Shown: positions 1 to 6,359 of the stretch, piece after piece | Numbering within the stretch: the stretch's first letter is position 1 | How the letters are laid out: every line of letters starts with the position of its first letter | From: an uncultured Maritimibacter sp. | GTDB taxonomy: Bacteria; Pseudomonadota; Alphaproteobacteria; Rhodobacterales; Rhodobacteraceae | Length of the DNA stretch: 46,224 nt | Assembly (NCBI GenBank): GCA_913063035.1 | Contig: CAJXYS010000025.1 | Location: 1-46,224 of the forward strand | Direction of reading: 5' to 3' | Made by a program: the position numbers and the translations under genes | The notes under the pieces: generated by a model | Told to the model about the DNA's origin: nothing | Database searches by the model: none | Seen by the model: only the letters and a program-made list of their open reading frames with translations

Positions 1-240
1 CTGATCCCGCGCCACATGTTCAAGATCCCGATCCAGGCGGCCATCGGCGGCAAGGTCATCGCCCGCGAGACGCTGGCGGCGCTGCGCAAGGACGTCACCG
101 CCAAGTGCTATGGCGGGGACGTGACACGGAAGAAGAAGCTCCTGGAAAAGCAGAAGGCCGGCAAGAAGAAGATGCGCCAGTTCGGCAAGGTGGAGATCCC
201 GCAGCAGGCCTTCATCAACGCGCTGAAGATGGACAACTGA
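1..240 (+). CDS. lepA: Elongation factor 4 (LepA), C-terminal fragment
   Basis: The reading frame is open from base 1 and ends in TGA at 238-240, so only the last 79 residues of the protein are present. They match the conserved C-terminal domain of LepA/EF4, the ribosome back-translocase GTPase: the stretch begins [17 protein letters not shown] and continues through a lysine-rich segment with [21 protein letters not shown] and ends with [15 protein letters not shown]. That basic tail is the LepA-specific C-terminal domain that contacts the ribosome. The GTPase and EF-G-like domains lie outside the window. The Met at 16 is internal and not a start. Confidence 0.95.
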   Translation: MIPRHMFKIPIQAAIGGKVIARETLAALRKDVTAKCYGGDVTRKKKLLEKQKAGKKKMRQFGKVEIPQQAFINALKMDN

Positions 241-278
241 GGGCATCCGCGCATCCCGCGCGGCCGGGCCGCCGCAGC

Positions 279-327
279 CTGACCCAGATCAAGGCCGCCG
301 CCGGGCGCGCGGGTTAGGGCGGACCCG
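279..327 (+). promoter_or_regulatory. Putative FNR/Crp-type box and promoter before the 347 gene
   Basis: CTGACCCAGATCAA at 279-292 matches the FNR-family palindrome TTGAT-N4-ATCAA at 8 of 10 defined bases. A TAGGGC element at 315-320 would serve as -10 and predicts a start at 327, which places the box centre at -41.5, the standard class II activator position. There is no good -35, as expected for an activated promoter. This is pattern matching, and the -10 is weak on its own. Confidence 0.45.
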
Positions 328-346
328 TCCGCCAGACGGAGGGTTC

Positions 347-532
347 ATGCTGCCGCTCATCCTGCTTTTGCACATCTTCATCGGCGCGACGCTGGCCGGC
401 GTCGCGATCGTCGTCGTGCTGGTCATGGGCTGGGGCGGGCTCTGGCCGATCCTGGGCGCGGTGGGGGCCGGGTTCCTCGCGGCCTTTCCCGTGGCCTGGC
501 TTGTCGCGCGCAATCTGCGCGGGGACGGCTGA
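347..532 (+). CDS. Small two-helix membrane protein (first of three related copies)
   Basis: A 61-residue protein made almost entirely of two hydrophobic helices (roughly residues 3-27 and 31-54) joined by a GWGGLW turn, with a short basic tail ARNLRGDG. The ATG at 347 follows a purine-rich GGAGGG ribosome site. It resembles the products at 1421 and 2057: all share a TL-x-G motif in the first helix, a WP/RP turn, and a Gly-x2-Ala-Ala-x-Pro-x2-Trp motif in the second. Proteins of this type are, as I recall, sometimes labelled 'CTP synthetase' in roseobacter genomes; 61 residues cannot be that enzyme. The function is unknown. The FNR-type box upstream suggests low-oxygen expression. Confidence 0.7.
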   Translation: MLPLILLLHIFIGATLAGVAIVVVLVMGWGGLWPILGAVGAGFLAAFPVAWLVARNLRGDG

Positions 533-552
533 GCGCCCCCGCGCGCGGTCGG

Positions 553-699
553 TCACATCTCGTTCCGGACGTCCTGGCTCTCATCCTGGATCGTCTCGCC
601 GGCGCGCTCGATATCCTCGCCGGCGCCTTCCATCGTTTCGCAGCCCGCCGGCGCCAGCAGCGCGGCGAAGGGCAGGGCGATCGGTCTCGTCGGGGTCAT
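553..699 (-). CDS. Entericidin-like small lipoprotein
   Basis: This 48-residue reading frame begins at ATG 699 (minus strand) behind a GGAG ribosome site and stops at 553. A short basic start (MTPTRP) leads into a hydrophobic stretch ending APAGC, a lipobox-like site that would put the mature N-terminus at Cys20. The mature part, CETMEGAGEDIERAGETIQD, matches the entericidin A/B pattern (C-N-T-x-x-G-x-G-x-D-I-x-x-x-G-x-x-I). Entericidins are tiny membrane-anchored lipoproteins tied to stationary-phase or envelope stress. The Pro at lipobox position -3 is unusual. Short length makes the gene easy to miss in automated calling; the family match is visible by eye. Confidence 0.8.
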   Translation of the reverse strand: MTPTRPIALPFAALLAPAGCETMEGAGEDIERAGETIQDESQDVRNEM

Positions 700-729
700 G
701 GTGTCCTCCGTGTCCGGTTGCGCCGCGCC

Positions 730-755
730 AACGTCTCGCGCGCGCCACGGGTCCC
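730..755 (-). promoter_or_regulatory. EcfG-like promoter upstream of the entericidin gene (one mismatch)
   Basis: Read on the minus strand, GGGAC (755-751), a 17-base spacer and CGTT (733-730) fit the alphaproteobacterial general-stress sigma factor pattern GGAAC-N16/17-CGTT with a single mismatch. It ends 30 bases before the entericidin start codon. Entericidin-type genes are often stress-regulated in alphaproteobacteria, which fits. One mismatch in a GC-rich genome can arise by chance, so confidence is low. Confidence 0.35.
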
Positions 756-779
756 GGCGGCGTGGTGCGGGGTGCGACG

Positions 780-813
780 TTGTTACATATATATATTACA
801 AATCTATAATATA
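780..813 (+). promoter_or_regulatory. AT-rich promoter with operator-like palindrome before the DsrE-like gene
   Basis: This is the only strongly AT-rich stretch in the left part of the window. TATAAT at 805-810 is a consensus -10, with GTTACA at 782-787 as a -35 at 17-base spacing. A perfect 7-bp inverted repeat, TATATTA (792-798) and TAATATA (807-813) with an 8-base spacer, covers the -10. A repressor bound here would block RNA polymerase. The architecture (AT-rich palindrome over the -10) is like that described for ArsR-family persulfide sensors of the BigR/SqrR type, which suit a DsrE-family target, but that assignment is inference. Confidence 0.5.
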
Positions 814-860
814 GCGTGGCCCCGGGAAACGCGCCCAACCGACACGCCAAGGAGCAGATC

Positions 861-1304
861 ATGCTGAAGACCCTTACCGCCGCCGCCGCGCTTGCGCTGA
901 CGGCCTTGCCGGCCGCCGCCGATGACCACATGGCCAGGGCCGAGCGCCTCGTCACCGTGGTGACGGCCGAGAACCCGCAGACCCAGCTGATGTCGATGGT
1001 CCTGACCATGCAGGCCGTGGCCAAGGGCACCCGCGTGCACATGCTGCTCTGTGGCCCGGCCGGGGACATCGCGCTCGACGATGCGCCCGAGAGCGCCACC
1101 GCCGGCCAGCCGCCCAGGGACATGAGCCCGCAGGGGCTGCTCACGCAGATCGTTGCGAAGGGCGCCACGGTGGAGGTCTGCGCGATCTACCTGCCCGGCA
1201 AGGGGCTTCAGCCCGAGGCGCTGATCGACGGCGTCGGTGTCGCCCAGCCGCCGGCGATGGCCGACGCGCTGCTCGAGTCCGGCGCGGCCGTCTGGTCCTT
1301 CTGA
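861..1304 (+). CDS. Secreted DsrE-family protein
   Basis: A 147-residue protein with a Sec signal peptide: basic MLK start, hydrophobic core of about 15 residues and an A-A-A cleavage region near residue 20. The ATG at 861 follows AAGGAG at ideal spacing; an in-frame codon at 816 is unlikely to be used. The mature part has the DsrE/DsrF/YchN-like layout: a strand-helix start (RLVTVVTAENPQTQ), a hydrophobic middle (RVHMLLCGPAGDIAL) and a C-terminal VEVCAIYLPGKG segment followed by a GVGVAQPPAMADALLESGA helix. Two cysteines sit where DsrE-type proteins carry sulfur-relay cysteines. The role is probably periplasmic sulfur or persulfide chemistry, but this is not shown by the sequence. Confidence 0.75.
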   Translation: MLKTLTAAAALALTALPAAADDHMARAERLVTVVTAENPQTQLMSMVLTMQAVAKGTRVHMLLCGPAGDIALDDAPESATAGQPPRDMSPQGLLTQIVAKGATVEVCAIYLPGKGLQPEALIDGVGVAQPPAMADALLESGAAVWSF

Positions 1305-1315
1305 GCAGGCCCGGC

Positions 1316-1338
1316 GCGGCCCGCATGCCGCGGGCCGC
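1316..1338 (+). terminator. Hairpin after the DsrE-like gene
   Basis: GCGGCCCGC (1316-1324) and GCGGGCCGC (1330-1338) form a perfect 9-bp stem with a 5-base loop, 12 bases after the stop codon. No T-run follows, so it may act as an RNA-stabilising hairpin or a weak terminator. Confidence 0.5.
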
Positions 1339-1340
1339 CT

Positions 1341-1365
1341 GGAACCCGCCGGGCGTCGGAACGTT
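1341..1365 (+). promoter_or_regulatory. Consensus EcfG-type promoter before the 1421 gene
   Basis: GGAAC at 1341-1345, a spacer of exactly 16 bases, and CGTT at 1362-1365 match perfectly the alphaproteobacterial general-stress sigma (EcfG) pattern GGAAC-N16/17-CGTT. The predicted start would lie about 45-50 bases before the ATG at 1421. Whether this organism has EcfG cannot be seen here; some Rhodobacterales lack it. Confidence 0.45.
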
Positions 1366-1420
1366 TCCTCCGTGACGCCGCCGCGCCCGACCGCGCGGCC
1401 GCGATGGAAAGGAGGATGTC

Positions 1421-1636
1421 ATGGATCGTCTCGCCCTGCTCATCTACCTGATGGCCGCGGTGACCCTGATGGGAAGTTTCGTCATCGCCGCGCTGACCGC
1501 CGGGCTTTACACCTGGCCCGTCATCGTCGCGGCTGCCGCTGCCGGTGCGCTGGCGGCCGCGCCCCTCAGCTGGGTGCTCGCCAAGCGGATCAAGCGCCGC
1601 GACCCGTTCTGGCCGCGCCGGCACCGCGCTGCCTGA
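1421..1636 (+). CDS. Small two-helix membrane protein (second related copy)
   Basis: A 71-residue protein with two membrane helices (about residues 5-27 and 32-54) and a strongly basic C-terminus (KRIKRRDPFWPRRHRAA), which by the positive-inside rule should be cytoplasmic. A strong AAAGGAGG ribosome site precedes ATG 1421. The first half (MDRLALLIYLMAAVTLMG) is closely similar to the 2057 product, so these two are the nearest pair of the three. The basic tail is unique to this copy. No function is known to me. Its promoter looks stress-type rather than FNR-type, unlike its two relatives. Confidence 0.7.
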   Translation: MDRLALLIYLMAAVTLMGSFVIAALTAGLYTWPVIVAAAAAGALAAAPLSWVLAKRIKRRDPFWPRRHRAA

Positions 1637-1642
1637 GGCGGC

Positions 1643-1918
1643 TCACTCCGCGCCGCGCGCGGCGCCGGGATGCGTCTGCATGAAGTGCTTGAGCACCGCG
1701 TAGAGCTCCTTGGCATGCGCCACGTCGTCGCGGTGCAGCGCATCCCGGATATCCTCGCAGATCATCCGCTGGATGGCCTGCGGCCCCTTGGGCATATGCT
1801 CCATGTAGTCGGCCAGCGCGGCCGCGTTCACGCCCTCGACATGCTCGTGTTCCGCGATCGCCGCGATCTCCTCACGCGTCAGCGACGTCATGTCGACGAT
1901 ATCGTCCAGAGTGATCAT
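1643..1918 (-). CDS. Small conserved protein of unknown function
   Basis: A 91-residue soluble, acidic and histidine-containing protein beginning MITLDDIVDMTSLTREEIAAIAEHEH. The start at 1918 is fixed by GGGAGG 4-5 bases upstream on the minus strand; an earlier in-frame Met at 1945 has no such site. It is predicted to be largely helical, without signal peptide or membrane segment. I recall similar proteins in Rhodobacteraceae but no function. Its promoter carries an FNR-type box centred at exactly -41.5 from the start predicted by a TATGAT -10, so it is probably induced at low oxygen. It ends 6 bases from the stop of the convergent 1421 gene. Confidence 0.75.
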   Translation of the reverse strand: MITLDDIVDMTSLTREEIAAIAEHEHVEGVNAAALADYMEHMPKGPQAIQRMICEDIRDALHRDDVAHAKELYAVLKHFMQTHPGAARGAE

Positions 1919-1943
1919 TCGCCTCCCTCCCCCTGAGAGTGCC

Positions 1944-2026
1944 ACGGCGCATCATAGCATGCGCCCGCCGCGCGCGGCTTGCGCTGGATCAAGGCGCGCG
2001 GGCGCGGCTGTGGCAGGGTGGCGGCG
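1944..2026. promoter_or_regulatory. Divergent promoter pair sharing one FNR-type box
   Basis: TTGCGCTGGATCAA at 1979-1992 matches TTGAT-N4-ATCAA at 8 of 10 bases. On the minus strand a consensus-like TATGAT -10 (1956-1951) predicts a start at 1944 and puts the box centre at -41.5 for the 1918 gene. On the plus strand CAGGGT (2014-2019) predicts a start near 2026 and puts the same centre at -40.5 for the 2057 gene. A single box could thus activate both directions. The minus-strand side is the better supported. Confidence 0.5.
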
Positions 2027-2056
2027 GAAACGCGCGTTCGAGGGACGGAGGGTATG

Positions 2057-2239
2057 ATGTTCCGCTTGGCCTTGCCGATTTTCTTGATGGCCGCCACCAC
2101 CCTGATGGGGGTGGCCGTCGTGGCGGTGCTGACCGCCGGGTTCGACACGACGCGCCCGATCGTCGCCGCCGCCGTGGTGGGCTTCGTCGCGGCGCTGCCG
2201 GTGACCTGGGCGGTGGTGCGGGCGCTGCGCGGCAGCTAG
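2057..2239 (+). CDS. Small two-helix membrane protein (third related copy)
   Basis: A 60-residue protein with two membrane helices (about residues 4-26 and 31-53) and a short basic end (VRALRGS). Two adjacent ATGs exist (2054 and 2057); I chose 2057 because it aligns with the first residue of the 1421 copy (MFRLAL against MDRLAL) and gives better spacing to GGAGGG. The conserved features are the TLMG in helix one and GFVAALPVTW in helix two. It overlaps the stop of the convergent hydrolase gene by four bases. Function unknown; the divergent FNR-type box suggests oxygen-dependent expression. Confidence 0.7.
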   Translation: MFRLALPIFLMAATTLMGVAVVAVLTAGFDTTRPIVAAAVVGFVAALPVTWAVVRALRGS

Positions 2240-3012
2240 TCCGCCGGGTGCCGATCCAGGAAGGCGGTGACCGCCGCCTCGGTCTCGCGGGGCTTCTCTG
2301 CATGGAGCCAGTGCCCCGCGCCCGGGACCTGTTCCAGTTCCGCCCGCGGGAAGAGCGCGCGGATGGCGGGCCGGGCGTCATCGGTGACATAGTCCGACAG
2401 CGCGCCGGCGAGGAACAGCGCCGGGCCGTCGAACCGGCCGTCGATCTCGGGAAAGCCGATGATGCGGTCCATTTCGGCCTTGAGCGCGTCCAGGTTGAGC
2501 ATCCAGCGCGGGGCCGCCCCCTTGAGATCCAGCGATTGCAGCAGGAACGCGCGCACCGGCGCCTCGGCCACGTGTCCGGCGAGCTGTTCGTCGGCGTCGC
2601 GGCGGTTCTCGACCTGCGAGAGATCGACCGCCTGCATGGCCTCGATCAGCGGTGTCTGGCTGTGGCCGTAACCGAGCGGTGCGATATCGGCCACGATCAG
2701 CCGCGCGACCCGCGCCGGCCGGGTAAGCGCCAGCACCATCGCCGCCTTGCCCCCCATCGAATGGCCGAGGACATCCGCCCGTCCGCCATGCGCCGCGATC
2801 ACCTCGGCCAGGTCGTCGGCAAGGTTCGGGTAGGCGTGGCCGGCGGCCCAAGGGCTTGCGCCGTGGTTGCGCATGTCCACCGCGATCACCTGCCGGGCGG
2901 CCGAGAGCCGCTTGGCCAGGACGCCCCAGTTGCGCGCCGAGCCGAACAGCCCGTGCGCGATCACGAGCGGCGGCTGGTCGGTCGGATCGCCGGTGACGAC
3001 TGTATTGAGCAT
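2236..3012 (-). CDS. Alpha/beta hydrolase (YbfF-like esterase)
   Basis: A 258-residue cytoplasmic alpha/beta-hydrolase. The start at 3012 is preceded by a near-perfect AGGAGGTG ribosome site, which rules out the earlier in-frame Met. Visible landmarks are the oxyanion loop HGLFGSARNW (residues 20-29), the nucleophile elbow GHSMGG with Ser85, a LAGALSDYV segment that probably holds the catalytic acid, and GAGHWLHAEKP with the catalytic His. The HGLFGS and D-x-R-N-H-G motifs are typical of the YbfF/YcjY-like short-chain acyl esterases of proteobacteria. The natural substrate cannot be read from sequence. It is transcribed in the same direction as the pirin gene, which lies 58 bases upstream. 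Confidence 0.85.
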   Translation of the reverse strand: MLNTVVTGDPTDQPPLVIAHGLFGSARNWGVLAKRLSAARQVIAVDMRNHGASPWAAGHAYPNLADDLAEVIAAHGGRADVLGHSMGGKAAMVLALTRPARVARLIVADIAPLGYGHSQTPLIEAMQAVDLSQVENRRDADEQLAGHVAEAPVRAFLLQSLDLKGAAPRWMLNLDALKAEMDRIIGFPEIDGRFDGPALFLAGALSDYVTDDARPAIRALFPRAELEQVPGAGHWLHAEKPRETEAAVTAFLDRHPAD

Positions 3013-3070
3013 GGGGCACCTCCTGCGCGGCGTTCTAGGCAACGCCGCGCAGTTTGGCCAGTGTCCGCGA

Positions 3071-3982
3071 TCAATGGGCGGGGCGGATGAAGGTGCCGTT
3101 GCGCAGCTCGGTGACGGCCTGCATCAGCTCCTCGCGCGTGTTCATCACGATGGGGCCATGCCAGGCCACGGGTTCCTGGATCGGCGCCCCGGCGATCAGC
3201 AGGAAGCGGATGCCCTCCTCGCCGGCCTGAACGGTGATCTCGTCGCCGGTGCCGAACTTGACCAGCGTCCGGTTGCCGGACATGTCGCGGATGTTGACCT
3301 CCTCGCCCATGACCTCCTTCTCCAGCAGCACGCCATGGGGCTGCGAGGCGTCGGCGAAGCGCCCGGCGCCGGCAAAGACATAGGCGAAGGCGCGGCGGTA
3401 GGTATCCACCGGCAGGCGCTTGGTCACCAGCGGCGGCACGCTCACGTCGAGATAGAGCGGATCGGCGGCGATCCCGTCGACCGGGCCGGACTGCCCCCAG
3501 AAAGAGCCGGTGATGACCCTTACCCGGGTGCCGTCATCGTCGATGATCTCGGGGATGTCCTTGCCCTTGACGTCCTGGTAGCGCGGCGCCGTCATCTTGA
3601 GGCTCGAGGGCAGGTTCGCCCAGAGCTGGAAGCCGTGCATCCGGCCATCGGCGCTGCCCTGGGGCATTTCCTGGTGCATGATGCCCGAGCCGGCGGTCAT
3701 CCACTGCACGTCGCCGGCGGCGAGCGTGCCGGTATTGCCGAGGCTGTCGCCATGCTCGACCGTGCCGTCGAGCACGTAGGTGATCGTCTCGATGCCACGA
3801 TGCGGGTGCCAGGGAAAGCCGCGCAGGAAATCCTCGGGTCGCTCGTTGCGGAAATCGTCGAAAAGCAGGAAAGGGTCGAGCTCCGACGGGTCCTGGAAAC
3901 CGAAGGCGCGGTGCAGCTTCACGCCGGCGCCTTCCAGCGTCGGGCTGGCGGCACGGGTCGCGGTGACGGGTCTGATGGACAT
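3071..3982 (-). CDS. Pirin family protein
   Basis: A 303-residue bicupin of the pirin family. The start MSIRPVTATR at 3982 follows AGGAG; upstream in-frame residues are excluded. The N-terminal cupin has the pirin signature FPWHPHRGIET with metal-binding His59 and His61, and the later MHQE supplies His103 and Glu105, so the iron site looks intact. The C-terminal half contains the second cupin and an FLLIAGAPIQEPVAWHGPIVMNT segment conserved in bacterial pirins. Reported activities in the family include quercetin 2,3-dioxygenase activity and redox-linked regulation; which applies here is open. It probably forms a two-gene unit with the downstream hydrolase. Confidence 0.92.
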   Translation of the reverse strand: MSIRPVTATRAASPTLEGAGVKLHRAFGFQDPSELDPFLLFDDFRNERPEDFLRGFPWHPHRGIETITYVLDGTVEHGDSLGNTGTLAAGDVQWMTAGSGIMHQEMPQGSADGRMHGFQLWANLPSSLKMTAPRYQDVKGKDIPEIIDDDGTRVRVITGSFWGQSGPVDGIAADPLYLDVSVPPLVTKRLPVDTYRRAFAYVFAGAGRFADASQPHGVLLEKEVMGEEVNIRDMSGNRTLVKFGTGDEITVQAGEEGIRFLLIAGAPIQEPVAWHGPIVMNTREELMQAVTELRNGTFIRPAH

Positions 3983-4153
3983 GGCGCTCTCCTGTCGAAA
4001 GGGTTTGTTGGAAGGTAGGTCCGCCAGCGCCGCCGGACAATTCCGCGGGGCCGCACGGGCGCCGCGCATCCCTGCACAGCCGCGCGCCGCTGGACCCGGC
4101 CGGCCGCGCCGTCTAAGAGGGCGCAGGCGAGACGGGCAGGGAGGCGCCAGCCG

Positions 4154-4630
4154 ATGAACGAGTTTCAGGTACGGGTCGAGGCATCTGGCCCCAGGCGGGT
4201 CTTCGCGCTGGTGGTGCTGGCGGTGCTGGGCGGTACGCTCGTCTATGTGGGGCTGGCCACGCCGCCGCAGTCCCTGGGATGGCAGGTCTTCCTGATCGTG
4301 GCCGGGCTGGCGGCGCTGGCGCTGTCGGTGCGGACCTGGCAGGCCACCGAAGAAGCGGTCGTCCTGCGCGAGGACGGGCTCTACGAGACCGGCGGCCGGC
4401 AGATCTGCCGCGTGGAGGACGTCGAGAGCGTCGATCGCGGGCTGTTCGCCTTCAAGCCGTCGAACGGCTTCCTGGTCCGCCTGAAGACGCCGCAGCCCCG
4501 CGCCTGGGCGCCGGGGCTCTGGTGGCGGCTGGGCCGGCGCGTCGGGATCGGCGGCGTCACGCCGGGGGCGCAGGCCCGCGTGATGGCCGATGTGCTGACC
4601 GCCCGCATCATGGAGCGCGACCGCGGCTGA
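4154..4630 (+). CDS. Two-helix membrane protein with PH-like cytoplasmic part
   Basis: A 158-residue protein with two membrane helices (about residues 17-34 and 42-59) close to the N-terminus, followed by a soluble domain that starts EEAVVLREDGLYETGGRQICRVEDVESVDRG. The pattern of short strands and the position after two helices resembles bacterial PH-like (YdbS/DUF-type) domains, although I cannot assign a family with certainty. It ends with a helix (GAQARVMADVLTARIMERD). The ATG at 4154 lies 10 bases after a GGGAGG-type site. It faces the convergent glutamate dehydrogenase gene. Function unknown. Confidence 0.65.
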   Translation: MNEFQVRVEASGPRRVFALVVLAVLGGTLVYVGLATPPQSLGWQVFLIVAGLAALALSVRTWQATEEAVVLREDGLYETGGRQICRVEDVESVDRGLFAFKPSNGFLVRLKTPQPRAWAPGLWWRLGRRVGIGGVTPGAQARVMADVLTARIMERDRG

Positions 4631-4654
4631 GCGGCCCGGCGCCGGCCCCGGAAG

Positions 4655-6085
4655 CTAGAGCCCCTTGGCCTGGTAGCTCTCCGCCACGCGCTTGATCGAG
4701 ACGAGATAGGCGGCCGTGCGCAGGTCGGTGACGTCGTCATGCTCGTGCCAGACCTCGCGCATGGCCTGGTAGGCGGTGCGCATGGTGTCGTCCAGCCCCG
4801 AGCGGACGAGTTCCAGCTCTCCGGCGCCCTTGAGATAGGCCTCGGTGAAGCTGGCCGAGAGCTTGGCCTCGACACCGGCTTCCCCCAGCACGCGGTTGAT
4901 CTCGTCGACGAGCAGCTGGTGGCGCGCTTCCTCCTGGCGGCGCTGCATCCGGCCGAAGCGGATATGGCTGAGGTTCTTGACCCATTCGAAATAGGACACC
5001 GTGACGCCGCCGGCATTGGCGTACATGTCGGGAATGATGACGGTGCCCTTCTTGCGCAGCACGTCGTCGGCCGGCGCGGTCACCGGCCCGTTCGCGGCCT
5101 CGATGATCAGCTTCGCCTTGACCCGCTCGGCGTTGTTCATGTTGATCACGCCCTCGACGGCGGCCGGGATCAGGACGTCGCATTCCTCTTCCAGGAGGTG
5201 GCGGGAATCGACCACGTATTCGCCGGAATAGTAGCCCTTCACCCCGCCATGCTGCGCGATGTAGCGGTGCAGCCCTTCGATATCGAGCCCGTCCTTGTCG
5301 TAGAGTCCGCCGTCGCGCTCGATCACGCCGATGACCTTGGCGCCGTCCTCCTCGGTCAGGAACTTGGCGGCGTGGTAGCCCACGTTCCCGAGACCCTGGA
5401 CGATGACCTTCTTGCCCTCGAGCGTGCCCTGCAGCCCCGCTTTCTTCTTGTCATCGGCATGGCGGAAGAACTCGCGCAGCGCGTATTGCACGCCGCGCCC
5501 GGTGGCCTCGACGCGGCCCTGGATGCCGCCGGCATGGGGCGGCTTGCCGGTCACGCAGGCGCGCGCGTTGATGTCGGTGGTGTGCATGCGGCTGTACTGG
5601 TCGGCGATCCAGGCCATCTCGCGTTCCCCGGTGCCCATGTCGGGGGCGGGGACGTTCTGGCTCGGGCTGATGAGATCGCGCTTGGCCAGCTCGTAGGCGA
5701 AGCGGCGCGTGACCAGTTCGAGTTCGTGTTCCTCGTATTCGCGCGGATCGATGCAGAGCCCGCCCTTGGAGCCGCCAAAGGGCGCCTCGACGATGGCGCA
5801 TTTGTAGGTCATCAGCGCCGCCAGCGCCTCGACCTCGTCCTGGTTGACCGCGGTGGCGTAGCGGATACCGCCCTTGACCGGCTCCATGTGTTCGGAGTGC
5901 ACCGAGCGGTAGCCGGTGAAGGTCTTGATCTGGCCGCGGAGCCGCACGCCGAAGCGGACCGTGTAGGTGGCGTTGCAGACCCGGATTTTTTCCTCGAGCC
6001 CGGGCGGCAGGTCCATCAGGGCGACGGCCCGGTTGAACATCAGGTCGACGGATTCGCGGAAGGTCGGTTCGGGCTTCTTCAACAT
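4655..6085 (-). CDS. Glutamate dehydrogenase (Glu/Leu/Phe/Val family)
   Basis: A 476-residue amino-acid dehydrogenase, the usual length for the hexameric GDH family. The N-terminal substrate domain has PVKGGIRYA (about residues 69-77) and the catalytic loop PFGGSKGGL with Lys107. The Rossmann domain carries VIVQGLGNVGYHAAKFL, and the later EAANGPVTAPAD and PDMYANAGGVTVSYFEW blocks are typical of glutamate dehydrogenases rather than leucine or phenylalanine enzymes. It interconverts glutamate and 2-oxoglutarate plus ammonia. Coenzyme preference cannot be decided by eye. ATG 6085 follows a GAGGGGGG site; longer in-frame extensions lack one. It is divergent from the sarcosine oxidase operon across 274 bases. 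Confidence 0.93.
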   Translation of the reverse strand: MLKKPEPTFRESVDLMFNRAVALMDLPPGLEEKIRVCNATYTVRFGVRLRGQIKTFTGYRSVHSEHMEPVKGGIRYATAVNQDEVEALAALMTYKCAIVEAPFGGSKGGLCIDPREYEEHELELVTRRFAYELAKRDLISPSQNVPAPDMGTGEREMAWIADQYSRMHTTDINARACVTGKPPHAGGIQGRVEATGRGVQYALREFFRHADDKKKAGLQGTLEGKKVIVQGLGNVGYHAAKFLTEEDGAKVIGVIERDGGLYDKDGLDIEGLHRYIAQHGGVKGYYSGEYVVDSRHLLEEECDVLIPAAVEGVINMNNAERVKAKLIIEAANGPVTAPADDVLRKKGTVIIPDMYANAGGVTVSYFEWVKNLSHIRFGRMQRRQEEARHQLLVDEINRVLGEAGVEAKLSASFTEAYLKGAGELELVRSGLDDTMRTAYQAMREVWHEHDDVTDLRTAAYLVSIKRVAESYQAKGL

Positions 6086-6185
6086 TGGGTCCCCCCTCTT
6101 GGTGGCGTTCTGTCGTCGGTTCCCCCGCCGCCCCGCGGCCGGGGACGCGCCCCTGCGGCAAAATGACCATGACCGAAAACAGTTT

Positions 6186-6276
6186 CGGAATCCATTCCGG
6201 ATAGGGGGGTCCGGGAAAATCCACGGCACAGCCGCGGAAGTCCGGTGCCACCATGTCGTGGACGGACCGGGAAAAT
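6186..6276. promoter_or_regulatory. Palindrome and direct repeats in the gdh-sox divergent region
   Basis: The 274-base gap between glutamate dehydrogenase and soxB holds a perfect palindrome CGGAAT-CC-ATTCCG at 6186-6199 and two copies of CCGGGAAAAT at 6211-6220 and 6267-6276. The position between two divergent nitrogen-metabolism genes suggests operator elements, but I do not recognise the regulator. I see no clear consensus -10 or -35 for either gene. Confidence 0.45.
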
Positions 6277-6359
6277 GTCGGGGAATGGCGCGGAATTGGC
6301 CGCCGGTCATTGAACACTCGCCCCGGGGCTGTAGGCTGGCCCCGCAAGACGGAGACCCC

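Noticed and set aside
347-532. CTP synthetase annotation for the small membrane proteins
   Set aside because: The proteins are 60-71 residues of almost pure membrane helix, with none of the glutamine amidotransferase or synthetase motifs.
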